DNA from: Polytrichum commune
Taxonomy: Eukaryota; Streptophyta; Polytrichopsida; Polytrichales; Polytrichaceae
NCBI GenBank assembly: GCA_950295325.1
Contig: OX485803.1
Span: forward strand, 59,039,554-59,103,553
Length of the DNA: 64,000 nt
Direction of reading: 5' to 3'
Below, piece by piece: positions 11,711-23,332 of this stretch; within the stretch, counting starts at the first letter, position 1; every line of letters begins with the position of its first letter. Under the pieces are notes generated by a model. The model did no database searches. It was not told the origin of the DNA and saw nothing but the letters and a program-made list of their open reading frames with translations. The position numbers were made by a program, and so were the translations under genes.

Positions 11711-14628
11711 GATGACCCTAAACCAAATTGATACAAGTAAATCCCCAACCCCAATGCGCAAACCCACAGATGAATAAGAAACACTGGAAGCATACAGAGA
11801 ATTGGTGAATCAGAGAATTCTGAGTGACCCTTAAGTAGTGAACCTGCAGAGCAATCAACAATGTCCATTGCAATTTGCAACACAACCCAAAACACACAGA
11901 ATTGCAACAATTCAATCCAAGCACACTGATTGTTCACGAAATTGTAGCGGGGTTTGAGTATGATGTGATGTGCAAGGGGAAAGACATTGAAGCAAAGTTA
12001 AGAGGTAGCCTTAGGAGTTGCAGTTGGCGACGCGCAATGAAGGGAAGGGAAGTAAATGGCGAGGACAAAGAGTGATGAACGACGAAGAAGGCGAGTGAAG
12101 GAGAGCGACGGAGTGCGATGAACGCGGAGGATGTTGGCGAGCTCTACAGAAGACACTAACGGTAAGGGGCGAGGGAGCTAACATAAACGGATGGAAGGCG
12201 GCGAGACAGAGACATTTTCGTGGCGGGAGGCGGCGAGGGACCTTTACGGGTGATCGGATTTGGCGGGTGGCAGGTGGCTACTAATGATGTATTCGCTGTG
12301 GGGATTTGGCCTAATGAGGGCTGATGATGGTGGGAATTCGGCGATTTCCTCATCATTCCCTCCCACTTATTAACACAGAGGTGTCACAAGCTCCTTTATT
12401 TTATCATTTTCTGGCAATTTTTCGCCTAAAAAAAAAGGGCTGGTGTTAACATGGATGCATGATAATAAAGAATTAGTGTAGCATGTGACATAATGGAATG
12501 ATACAAAGTCAACATTCCAATAATGACAATAATGACAATGTGATGCATGCAAATGTGGTTTGAATTATTTGGTGGATTAATGTCAAAATACGTAATACAT
12601 GAGGGGAATTGTGAGAACAAGGAGGGAGATTTAAATTGAGCACGTCCATTCCCTAAGGTTTTGGGATATAAAGAGTCAAAGTGACAATACAAAGGGTGAG
12701 AATACAAAAGTTAGGGTGTAATTGGAAATAATAGGAGCCAAACTTTCAAAACAAAATTGGTCACTTGGTTGTTGGAATCTTTTTGGATCAACGTGCTATA
12801 ACAAAAAGCAAACTAAGAAATGACTTTTTAATCATAACCCTAATTATTTTGGCACAATGCTCCAATTGGACATTTGGGACCAAATTATTATTTCTAGGGC
12901 AGCCCTGCCTGATACACTTGCACTGCTTATATCCATGTGTCAAAAGACTTATAAAACATATGTCCATGCACTTTGACATGAGCATGATCACGTCAAAGTG
13001 TTCATGACATAGCAACATGTAGAAATGCATCTGTCAATCAAGAATTTCAACCCAAGACTAGGTTATTTGAGGCAATACTTGGTATGGCAATCAAGATCGC
13101 AAAACAATAAAATAAAAAATGCCTCAAGTTGGAGTTCTCCGGAGGTCAAGTTTCTTGCCCAAGGGTTTGAAGTTGCCCAAGAAACTTGACCCCCCTAGAG
13201 AACTCCCCCAACAAAAATTTGTTGCCATGTTCACAACCATGTCATTTTTTCATTCATGCTTGAAGTTCTCCACCAAAAAAATCTTGGCTGCAGTGTAAAC
13301 CCCATACGGTGAAGAACCCATTTTGTAGCCATATTGCTCCATTCCCCTAAAATTCCTGACCAGTGCACATCTTCACCAGTCTAAATCAGCCCTCAAGATG
13401 TTACGGTCTTGTGAAATATATTAGCCACAAATCATAGAAGTTCAATTCCAAAGATATACAGGCTGCTGCTATTGCTAGACAAAACAACCAAAGCCATATA
13501 TCTTCACAGAAAGTATCAAACAGCTCAAATTCCTAACCCTCCCCTATCTGTCCTTCACTTTTGTGCAATGAGAAAATCCACTTATCCGAAGGACTGTCTC
13601 AGTAACTTTGAAGCTATAGAGGCATGTCCAGAATCACTTACCTACAGCTTAGCACGTGCTGACATACAAGTGTAACCCTGAGTCCCTTACTACTGTAAGG
13701 CATGCACCATTTTAACATTTTCTGATTTTTGTGCAGAAAGCAATTGCAGGGAAGGAAGCGCACAGGGTAAACCCTAAAGAGATGATCATTTTCTGGATTC
13801 TCACCAACAGGCTTGGTGTTACTTATAAGGAAAAGTTGATTTTGAAGATTGTTTGCACAAGGCTTTTCTTTGACACACATGGGCTTGACTTCAAAAAACA
13901 TGCAGGAGAATCTTGTGGGAACTCAAATCAGTAATTTTATTATTCAGAATCTAGGTATTTGAAGCTCAAGTGCTGAAAGCCTGAAATCCAAGAATATCAT
14001 GTCCATTTCAAAAGAGACTCATAAGGCTCAATGCACAGGAATGCTCGAGACCTCTGTCCACCTGCTGCTGGGAACTTTGTCCAGAATCAAGTCACTACAC
14101 AACTATGAGTCACCGAATATCAAAGTCCAAATTTTGCAAGACCACCAATCATCATCATCTACAACATAAACGGAGAACTCATCATCTTGGTCAGCATTTG
14201 GCCAACCAGATAACAGATAGCATGTGCACTTGCCAATATTCTCTTTCACACACAGCTAAAGTTCCAATAGCTAAAGTTCCACTTCTAAACACAACCATGA
14301 GATGAGAAGCAGACATCTAACACGCAGTAGGGAGAAAATAAGATAATGATAATGAAGAGAAGTCTTCCTTCAATATATTTTCATATTAATTACAATTTCA
14401 CATCAGTTGAAAAGGATGACTCTACAAATTTGGTAAAAGAAGGCAAAAGCTCACAAAGTACATTTGGCCACCCAAAAGAATAAAGGTTTGAGTGTCAAAC
14501 ATACGGAGGTCAATCATAGTATGTTTTTCTTAAACAGACAGCTTTTAGAGTGGGAGAGGAGTTGTTTGTAGTATGACTCAGCTGGCAGAAGAATGGTAAA
14601 AGGATTCATGTCTTGCATGTGGGGTGGG
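11711..14628. other. Intergenic, nothing recognised apart from a dispersed repeat
   Basis: About 12000-12370 is locally G-rich (GGCGAGG-type motifs) and may be the promoter-proximal end of the hAT element. The rest shows no supportable gene. The short dispersed repeat at 12440-12500 is listed separately. Confidence 0.4.
12440..12500 (-). repeat. Dispersed ~60-bp repeat, inverted copy of 58600-58662
   Basis: The reverse complement of this segment (TTCCATTATGTCACATGCTA through CATCCATGTTAACAC) closely matches 58600-58662. The match is local and degraded, consistent with fragments of one old mobile element. Confidence 0.55.
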
Positions 14629-14775
14629 TCAGCTTTGTGGATATGCGTACCTTTGAGAATTGGAAGCCTTCCTCTTGACACAATTCACTTTCTTGAGAGC
14701 TTCAAAAGGATCGATATAGCTGTGCTTGACTGTCACCCTCTTCAAATTTTGAGCAACACATGTGCACCCAGATTT
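14629..14775 (-). pseudogene. Possible HMA/HIPP-like exon fragment
   Basis: The minus-strand frame reads LKRVTVKHSYIDPFEALKKV followed by a Lys/Arg-rich tail and AYPQS. This resembles the C-terminal half of a heavy-metal-associated domain as found in plant HIPP proteins (pattern KVTV.G.+DP..+LKKV...GK+AE.WPYP). An AAAG|GTACGC donor-like site follows. The metal-binding CxxC half is not found upstream, so metal binding cannot be claimed. It is best treated as an isolated exon or decayed fragment. Confidence 0.25.
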
Positions 14776-15188
14776 CCAACTCCTGCACAGCAATGCAAAA
14801 TGTGATTGTGGGAAAGATCTTCCTCTGCATAACATGAAAGTACTTCCACTGAATGAAATCAATTAAGTCGTACATTTACAGAGGCAGTAGACTTTGCATG
14901 ACCTGATTGTGGGTGACACTGGATGACAACACAGAATGTAATTTCGTTGAATCCCTTGATAGACATGGAGCACGGAGGGGATAATAGGAGCACTCTATCG
15001 ACAGCACTCTCTCAAATTCATGATTGTATAGATTTTAGATCTAGAAGGTAAAGAGCCCACCTCCTCCAAAACCTCCAGGACTCACCACCATATGTTGCAC
15101 TCTCCAGCCTCCATGTGACACCTTAAGAAGAAATCAAGATTTAGAATATGAGAGTTGTGTTTGCAGAGCAGCAAACATCAAGGCAAAT

Positions 15189-15311
15189 CTACCACAAACC
15201 ATCAATGAAGTAGTCCTTCAGGAGACTATACACTTCCCCAAGTTTCCTGTCTTCAACAACAAAAGAAATAACTTCTGAATCAGCTATTCTGTCATAGTCC
15301 AAAAGTGTTAC
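15189..15311 (-). CDS. Possible terminal exon of an unrecognised gene
   Basis: A minus-strand stretch begins after a CGCAG acceptor-like site at 15312-15316 and stays open to a TAG at 15189. It encodes about 40 residues including VTLLDYDRIADSEVISFVVE and a C-terminus LLKDYFIDGLW. Composition is protein-like, but I do not recognise the family and no upstream exons with matching phase were found. It could be an orphan exon or chance. Confidence 0.2.
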   Translation of the reverse strand, partial: VTLLDYDRIADSEVISFVVEDRKLGEVYSLLKDYFIDGLW

Positions 15312-16689
15312 CTGCGTTAGAATAATACTAATTTGGGGCTGTGCTGTCCCAGCCCATCGCATCCATCCGTGCATATGAAGTCATTGGCTAGGCCACCCCA
15401 CACGGCCCACGCACTGTCGCAAGCAAATTGCGTTAGCGCCCATGCACCATCACTGTGAAGTTCTAAATTCTATAATAGACTAGTTTGGACCCATGCAATC
15501 CTGGCCAATTGCTCCTGTGCATATGATTTTAATGTCCCAGGCCATCCCCGCACTGTCCACTCAATGAAGTACCATTGACAGCTGATCGTTTTGGAAGTTT
15601 GGAGCGGCAATAGCCAAGGGCCCTTGCCTTCCAAAGTTCAAAAATGTACAGTAAATTCATGGCATTGATGTGGTGCCGCAATGACCTGTTCATGCCCAGT
15701 CTTGTGATGTTCTAAATTATAAATATCAGCTCCCCAAGGAAAATCAGCAACTGAAGAAAATAATCAATAACATTGCTGACATTCAGATGTTTGTGTTTGA
15801 GATGCTGGAGACTGTTTCATATCAAAAACCACTGATGGACGCATATTCTCTTATTGAATTTGCATCCTGGGACCTTGGCCATTCCAGCTCAAGTATTATT
15901 ATGCAAGGGAATGAAAACCCTAAATCTCTGTGCTGGGCCGCAGTTAGAGTGCACAGCTTCATAATAATGCTCTGATAAACTTACAACTGCATTGAGCCAA
16001 CTGACAAGGTCCGTGGAATTGGGATTCTAACGAGAAATTAAGTATTCCCTTGGAGATTTGAACTCCAGCCCAAATGGGCTCTACCCATTGTAGCAGGGGA
16101 TGTGTATACCGGAAACCCTCCCCCAAATGCAATGAAAAGTTAAACAAAAACCATAGCGTATGTTTTCTCTGTGGAATATGAAGTACTGCTAAGAGCTAAC
16201 TTCGCATACAGCAAATCTAAGTAAACCATAAACAGACAAACCCAGTCGCCCAGGCACGCAAACCCAAGTACCAATCTAACGACAAAATAAACAATCACGT
16301 CACGGCAAATCGAATGGCACATTTATAAAATACTTCCAACGATTTTGGGCCGCAAATGACGAATCCTACAAAGCCCTTCAGATTAGGTCGCGGAAGCCAA
16401 TAGTCAGGAGTTAGAACAAAGCTCATTGCTTGCCACACGAGTGGCGAGTGCTTGCGAGTTCATTGTACTCCAATGCGATCATCACAACACATCGGAGGCA
16501 GGCAGAAGAATGATGACATGAGCAACTTAGGGCTTGGGTCCTAGGATCAGAGCGAGTTAGGGTTTGGGTCAACGTACTTGTTTCTAGTGTTCAAAAATGT
16601 TATCATGAAAAGAACTCCATGAGAACCACTAGAGAACGCCATCAGGAACAGACTTGTGTCTCTTTACACAAGTTAACGCTATTGTTAAA
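15312..16689. other. Intergenic, degenerate tandem duplication, no gene
   Basis: Segments around 15335-15420 and 15490-15580 resemble each other (CCAGCCCATC.. / CCAGGCCATC.. followed by CACTGTC), an imperfect ~155-bp tandem duplication. No supportable coding region. Confidence 0.4.
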
Positions 16690-16808
16690 GGTTTAGTTTG
16701 CATGTAGGCGGTCGCCCACCAGATTCTAGTGGAAATGTAGATTACATCATGTGGAATCTACATTTTCACTAGAATCTGGTGGGCAACCGCCCTACATGCG
16801 AACTAACC
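16690..16808. repeat. 119-bp near-perfect hairpin (MITE or small-RNA precursor candidate)
   Basis: Two arms of about 55 nt (16690-16744 and 16754-16808) are reverse complements with only a few mismatches, separated by a ~9-nt loop. The core arm includes CCACCAGATTCTAGTG and its exact complement. The outer ends are (G)GTTTAGTTTGCATGTAGG and its near complement. No open frame is involved. It may be a small MITE consisting almost only of terminal inverted repeats, or a stem-loop RNA locus. Confidence 0.9.
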
Positions 16809-17149
16809 CTAAGAAGACTATTATCCAGTGACCTCCAATGACAGGTGGACCTTGCTATCGCCATTTGAATTTTATTTTATTTTGAAAAAAGCGAAACCTT
16901 GCTCTGGAGACTGGACGTCACGGTAGTGATTGCATAGTCTTACCCATGAAGTAAGAATCATGCTGCTTCAAGCTTGTCTAAGCTTTACCTATTCTCGAAT
17001 CAAGTGAAATCTTGTTGTGGGTTCCGAAATCTTGTTATTATCAATTAAAGTTAGCATGTTGTGAATATCCACTGATACATCACTCAGCTTCTTGAGTACT
17101 TACAGCCAATCCAGTCAGTTTGCTGTATGTATGCGATCAATCTGCTGGT

Positions 17150-18904
17150 CAAAAAGCAACTGGTTACCCAAACCTCTGCCATCAATGAGGGCTGGAGGTG
17201 CCTGACATGGCTGCCGATGGGAGAGCTTTCCCTCCCTCTCTGTGTCTCTCTCTCCCTCTTCTCTCTCCTCTCTGTCTGTCTGTGCTGGTGGGGAACCTGT
17301 TGGGTTTGCAAGGCAAAGTGCAGCAGTAGGGTAGTAAGGAAGAAGACTAAGCTTAGATTAGCTTGCATTGGCACACCACTTGCTTGTAAAAGCCATGAGT
17401 CTCTTCCACCCACGCGCACATCATTGCTGCTCTCGAGTGTCAAGCGGACAGCTTCCTTGTAGCACTCATCACGCACTTCCCCCCAGCTCCTCCACTGCCG
17501 CTGTTGATGTTGTTCATGAGCACCTCCGCCGTATTGAACTCGGGATATTTCCGACTGCTATGTCCGAAGCGCTCTTCTCTTACTTTCTCTGGAATTGAGG
17601 GCCGATCAGTGCTCCTCAAGAGCCTGCCTGTAGTTTAATGTAGTTGCGGTGTCCTTGATGTTCTCTTGCTTTCAGCTCCCGCTGTGCACAGATTCTTCCA
17701 AGAAATGGCCAGGAGCCACTGGGGTATGTAGGACCTTTCTGCGGTCATTTTTGGGCTGGAGAGCAGGCACTTTCCTAGTTGCAAGCAATTCTAATTGGTC
17801 GCATGACTGGCCCCGTTGTGCATATGTAGCTTTTATTGCCAAGAAGCTGATGGTCTGTTTTGTTTTTATCATAACTCACCCTGCAAGCTTCGCGCAGAGG
17901 ACAATCTGATGCAGTTTTATCTGGAGTTATAAACTCTTCTATTTCCTGAAGTTGGCCATGATGAGGTGAACTAATTGCAATTCACCGCAAGCTTCACCTC
18001 TGACGCCTCTACCTCACCTGTGAGGTCTCAAGCCAATGTAGGTAATTGTAACTCTTCTTCACTGTCTTGCCTCGAAGCCTGAACTTGGATTCATTGAAGG
18101 TGTCCCTGGAGCGAAACATTTGGGCCTCAATCACTTGTTACACTTTGTGTCTGAAGGGCTAAAGGCTGAGTATCGGCATTGTACATTGCTGGGCTTATGC
18201 ATGTTGATCTTTGACTGCCACATTGGTGGCAGCTTTTCAGCTGTGAAGAATAGTTGGAACTTAACAAAATTGAATAGTGATCTGGATCATTTTCAAGTAG
18301 AAATTTCGGTGCATCTCTTGCTGTTAAATCCTTCGAAGTCTGGTGCAAGTGGCAGTTTTGACAACAAACAATGCTCCAACAGAGCGGAGAGTTTGGGTTG
18401 AGTGGACGATGCTTACATGCAGGTATAATACATCCCGTCTGCAACTGCTTAGTTAGTCATCAAGCAGGTGTGGAAACATGTTTTGTACTTTCTTGGCGGC
18501 CTCTCCAAAATGAGGAGTGGCTACATGTATTGAGGATGCTTGCTTCCAAAAACTTGCTGTATAAGCGGAATATTTCTTGTCCTTTCTTCTGTCTCATTAT
18601 ATGTTTGATACCTGGAAGTTACATGTTCCAATGCTTGGAGTGTTTTGGTCTCATTGGCACAACCTCAAATTTCCCAAAGTGCAAAGCTCTGGTGAATATT
18701 TGAGTTCCTGCCACGGTTGTCAGGTTGAGAGAAATGCAAGGAACCTGCTTAGAATGTAAGCTTTTTGGGTTGCATGTGCAGATGGGTCGGTTTACATGCG
18801 AACACGCCATTGAAAGGAGGAGGAACTGCACCTACCGATTGATGGGTCGAAGTCAAGTGAAGTGCAGATTAGTCCCAACATATCACTCCGATAGTGGAGT
18901 AGGC
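17150..18904 (+). promoter_or_regulatory. 5' flank and leader of receptor kinase copy 1, with 5'-UTR intron
   Basis: No independent gene is seen here. Sequence shared with the other copy identifies a leader exon ending GCAG|GTATAA and an intron at 18423-18781 closing with GTGCAG directly before an ATG at 18782. The same donor and acceptor are conserved in the other copy, where the intron is 51766-52092. A CT-rich microsatellite at ~17222-17275 may mark promoter-proximal DNA. The transcription start was not located. Confidence 0.55.
18409..18842 (+). CDS. Conserved 24-codon upstream ORF spanning the 5'-UTR intron (copy 1)
   Basis: In the spliced leader, the ATG at 18409 opens a frame that crosses the 18422/18782 junction and ends at TGA 18840-18842, upstream of the main start at 18905. 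The peptide after the junction reads RWVGLHANT, then GGG, ending PTD. The other copy has the same uORF with the same length and stop. It overlaps the alternative in-frame start at 18782 in a different frame, so it could limit translation of the kinase. This depends on the inferred splice sites. Confidence 0.4.
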
Positions 18905-21900
18905 ATGAAAACCTTCACACTTGTAGTGTTTGCGGTTGTGCAATTAGTGGTTCTTGGTGGACAACTTCATCCTGCCTCGGCCGCAAATGCGGAAGGGACG
19001 ACATTGCTGCTGTTTAAGAAGTGGCTCATATGGGATGGGCCTGACCCTCTCGCAAGCTGGGTTGCCGCAGACATGAACCCTTGCAAATGGAGAGGAGTGA
19101 CATGCAACAGCCTGAGCCAAGTTATTCAGGTTTCCCTTCCCCAGCTCGGTCTGCAGGGGGCCATTGCCCCGGAGCTTTGTTCATTGGCAAACTTGCAGCT
19201 TCTTGACCTAAATAACAATGCACTCAGTGGCAGCCTTCCCTCGCAGATTGGAAACCTACGCAGCCTTCAGTACCTGGACGTGAACACTAACCAGCTGTCA
19301 GGTCCCCTTCCATTATCATTATTTTCTCTTTCTTCACTGCTGTATGTGGACTTGAGTTATAACGCATTCTCTGGAGCACTTCCAGCAAACATTGGGCAGC
19401 TTCAGAACGTACAGACTTTGATCCTTACTGAGAACTCCCTCAAAGGAGCTATTCCGCAGCAAGTAGGAACTCTCGTCAACCTCAAGCGGCTCGACCTCAG
19501 TTCTAATTCTCTCACAGGAAATGTGCCTCCCCAGCTGGAGAGTTTGGTGAATATGGAGAACCTGGACTTAAGTGTGAACTTTCTGTCCGGCGAAGTGCCT
19601 GCGCTTCACATGATGACCAATCTTTGGAGAGTGGATATGAGTGGAAACCTCTTCTCCGGCTCCATTTCCCCCTTGCTGTCATCCCTGAAGAACCTTCGGT
19701 ACTTGGACTTGAGCAACAACTCACTCATCGGCATGATCCCTTCAGAAATCTGGGGTATGACCTCTCTGCAGGAGTTGGACCTTGGAGCAAACTTGGGATT
19801 GACTGGCAGCATCCCAAAGGAAATCGGCAACCTTGTCAACTTGACCAGTTTGTTCCTTGGAGCATCTCACTTAACTGGCCCTATACCAGAAGAAATTACC
19901 TTCTGCACCAATTTGGAGAAACTTGACCTAGGTGGCAATTTCTTCACTGGAACTCTGCCACACACCATCGGAAACCTCAAGAATCTCATCACTCTCAACC
20001 TTCCAAGCACTCAGCTCACTGGCTCCATCCCCCCGTCATTGGGGCAATGCTCCCGCCTTCAGGTCATTTTACCTTCGCTTCAAGAGTTTCTAAGCTCATG
20101 TTGCTGTACTGATGTAGCAATGCTAGTTTGTGTACATCGTAGATAGGAGCAGCGTGACTACCAATTCCACCTGGAGGATTAACAAGAATAACAGTTGTCA
20201 CCCTATCCGCAAGGAGGAAGATGCCGAAGGCAGGGCTAGCGACTTGGATTTTTCAATGGCATGTTATGGTTGAAGTGTTTCTGAGCTCATGTTGCTGTGA
20301 TAATGCAGGTATGGTGAAATGTGCCCAGTGTAGATAGGAGCAGTATGTCTACCAATTTCACCATGGCCTATAAGTTTTCTGACCTCTTCAATGCAACATT
20401 GTGCAGATACTTGGCCTCGCCTTTAACGAACTCACGGGTCCACTCCCTGACGAACTGGTTAATCTCCAGAGCTTGATCTCCTTTTCCATTGAAGGTAACA
20501 AATTAACAGGATCCATACCGCCATGGATAGGGAAATTGCAAAACATGTCCACTCTACTCCTCTCCTCCAATCTTCTCACCGGCAGGATACCTCCCGAGCT
20601 CGGCAACTGTGCGAAGCTAAAGACGTTGGGACTCGATGACAACCAGCTATCAGGCCCCATTCCAGCAGAGATCTGCAACGCTGTATCTTTGGACATTATC
20701 ACCCTCAACAAGAACATGCTGTCGGGCGACATCGCTTACACATTCCGTGGATGCAACAGCGTCACGCAGATCGACGTGACTTCGAATCGATTGTCGGGCC
20801 CAATTCCATCCTACCTCGCCGAGCTGCCAGGATTGATCATGCTGTCCATGGGGGCCAATCAATTTTCAGGGACCGTGCCGGACTCGCTGTGGGGCTCCCA
20901 AACGCTTCTGGAAGTGCAATTGGAGAATAATTTGCTGAGTGGGCAGTTGTCGCCATTGATAGGCAACAGCGTTTCCTTGCAGTACCTGGTGCTGGACAAC
21001 AACAATTTCCAAGGTCCAATCCCTGCCGAGATCGGGCAGCTCAAGACTCTCGTGTTCTTCTCTGCGCAAGGGAACAATCTAAGCGGGCCCATTCCTGTGG
21101 AGCTTTGTGGATGTGTAGCTCTGACGACATTGAACCTCGGGAACAACTCCCTGACCGGTTCCATTCCGCACCAGATTGGGCTTCTTGTGAATCTCGAGTA
21201 CCTGGTGCTGTCGCACAACCGCCTGACGGGGCAAATCCCCAACGAGATGTGCACCGACTTTCAGGTGATCAACATTCCCGTCTCCAGTTTCCTGCAGCAC
21301 CATGGCACTTTGGACTTGTCCTGGAACGATCTGAGTGGCCAGATTCCGCCCCAACTGGGCGACTGCATAGTGCTGGTGGAGCTCATCCTCTCGGGAAACC
21401 ATTTCACCGGTCCTCTGCCGACGGAGCTCGCGAAGCTCACGAACTTGACTTCCCTTGACGTTTCCTGCAACCAGTTGAATGGCAGCATTCCAGCGCAACT
21501 CGGCGAGTCTCGGAAGCTCCAGGGTCTCAATCTGGCCTACAACGACTTCTCGGGGTCAGTTCCGACCGAGCTCGGCAACATCGGCAGCTTGGTGAAGCTC
21601 AACCTCACCGGAAACCGCCTGACGGGGGCACTTCCTGAAGGACTCGGAAACCTGACCAGCCTGTCGCATTTGGATGTCAGCAACAATCTGCTGACCGGCG
21701 AGGTTCCGAGGGCCATGGCCAACATGGTGTCCATTGTCGGTCTGAACCTGGCGGGCAATCGACTGAATGGAAGCATTGCCGGGCTTCTGTCCGAGAGCAC
21801 CGTTTGGCATCAAATGCAGTCACTCAACCTGCGGGACAATCTGTTCTCCGGAGTCATCCCAACGTTGGTTGGAAACCTCACTGGCCTGGCGATTCTGGAC

Positions 21901-23328
21901 CTGAGCAACAACCAGTTCTCGGGGAAGATTCCGACGGAGGTCGGCAGCCTCTCACAGCTCGTGTATTTGGACGTCTCCAACAATCGCCTTCACGGAGAGT
22001 TCCCTTCCAATTTATGCGACCTCCACGTGCTCAACTTCCTGAATGTGTCCAACAACTTGATTTTCGGTCGCATCCCCAACAGTGGCTCGTGCCGGAACCT
22101 TTCGCCCTCCTCCTTCCTCGCCACTGCAGGACTATGCGGGAATGTCTTGAACATCAGGTGCCCAAATGGCCCCGGATCCGAAGGGCATGGCAATTCTGTA
22201 AGCAAGGGAGCGATTTTGGGCATTGCGATCGGCTGCACCATCGTCACTATGGGTTTAATTTTCTTAGTTTTGAGGTACCGGGTGCTGCGGCGGAGGAATG
22301 TGCCCAAGGACATGGAGAAAATAAAGCTCAACATGGTCCTGGATGCAGATGCCTGCATGACCATGAGCAAGATGAAAGAGCCTCTCAGCATCAACATTGC
22401 GATGTTCGAAAGGCCATTGATGAGGCTAACTTTGGCTGACATCCTGCAAGCCACGAACAGTTTCTGCAAAACCAACATCATCGGAGACGGAGGGTTCGGA
22501 ACAGTGTACAAGGCAGTGCTTCCTGATGGAAGAATGGTGGCTATCAAGAAACTGGGTGCTTCCACCACTCAAGGCACCCGGGAATTTTTAGCAGAGATGG
22601 AAACCTTGGGGAAGGTGAAGCATCAAAACTTGGTTCCCCTTCTGGGCTACTGTTCGTTTGGGGAGGAGAAGCTCCTTGTGTATGAATACATGAAGAATGG
22701 CAGCTTAGACCTCTGGCTCCGGAATCGAGCGGACGCTCTCGAGGTTCTCGATTGGAGCAAGCGCTTCAAGATTGCGATGGGATCCGCAAACGGACTTGCG
22801 TTTTTGCACCATGGCTTCATCCCTCACATTATCCATAGAGATATCAAGGCTAGCAACATTTTGCTGGACGAGGATTTCGAGCCACGGGTAGCCGATTTTG
22901 GGTTGGCCAGGTTAATAAGCGCTTACGAAACACATGTGAGCACTTCCATCGCAGGGACTTTTGGTTATATTCCTCCAGAGTATGCACATTTTTCTAGGTC
23001 CACGACTCGTGGAGACGTCTACAGCTATGGAGTCATCCTGCTTGAGCTGCTGACAGGCAAGGAGCCCACCGGTAAGGAGTACGAAAACACGCAAGGAGGA
23101 AATTTGGTAGGGTGTGTCCGGCAGATGATCAAGCAGGGCGCTTCTCCTGATGCTTTGGACCCTATTATATCAAATGGACCTTGGAAGAGTAAAATGTTGG
23201 CCGTGCTTCACATTGCCAATATGTGCACCGCCGACGACCCTGTGCGGAGGCCCACCATGCAACAAGTGGTGAAGATGCTCAAAGACGCTGACGAAGGCTC
23301 TCCATTGTCGACGCTCAGCAGTTTGTGA
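18905..23328 (+). CDS. EMS1-like: EMS1/EXS-like LRR receptor kinase, copy 1
   Basis: Plasma-membrane receptor kinase with two coding exons, 18905-20062 and 20407-23328 (phase 0, 344-bp GT-AG intron), 1359 residues. In order: signal peptide (MKTFTLVVFAVVQLVVLGGQ...), an LRR cap with PCKWRGVTC, some thirty LRRs broken by an SSFLQHHGTLDLSWNDLSG segment, a transmembrane helix at ~985-1007, and a kinase from ~1059. The P-loop is GDGGFGTVYKA, the lysine is in VAIKK, and HRDIKASNILL, DFG and IPPEY are intact. The SSFLQHHGT segment and the EPLSINIAMFE juxtamembrane motif mark the EMS1/EXS/MSP1 group, which in angiosperms binds TPD1-type peptides to specify tapetum. This copy has Asn where kinases usually have Arg in GSANGLAFLHH. 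An in-frame ATG at 18782 would add 41 residues; 18905 is preferred because it places the signal peptide first. Confidence 0.93.
20083..20366 (+). repeat. ~190-bp duplication inside the coding intron of copy 1
   Basis: Segments 20083-20174 and 20271-20366 share GAGCTCATGTTGCTGT (first copy AAGCTCATG...), TAGATAGGAGCAG and CTACCAATT(C/T)CACC. The homologous intron of the other receptor gene (50332-50484, 153 bp) has this block once, so the duplication explains why this intron is 344 bp. Confidence 0.8.
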
Positions 23329-23332
23329 AAAG

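Noticed and set aside
17127..17462. Open frame upstream of receptor copy 1 on the plus strand
   Set aside because: It runs through a CT microsatellite (LSLPLCVSLSLFSL) and is not kept open in the same way in the other arm.
21804..22439. A 211-codon second-frame ORF over receptor kinase copy 1 (and its twin at 48299-48934)
   Set aside because: It is an out-of-frame shadow of the GC-rich kinase gene. Its conservation reflects nucleotide identity of the two copies and not its own coding.
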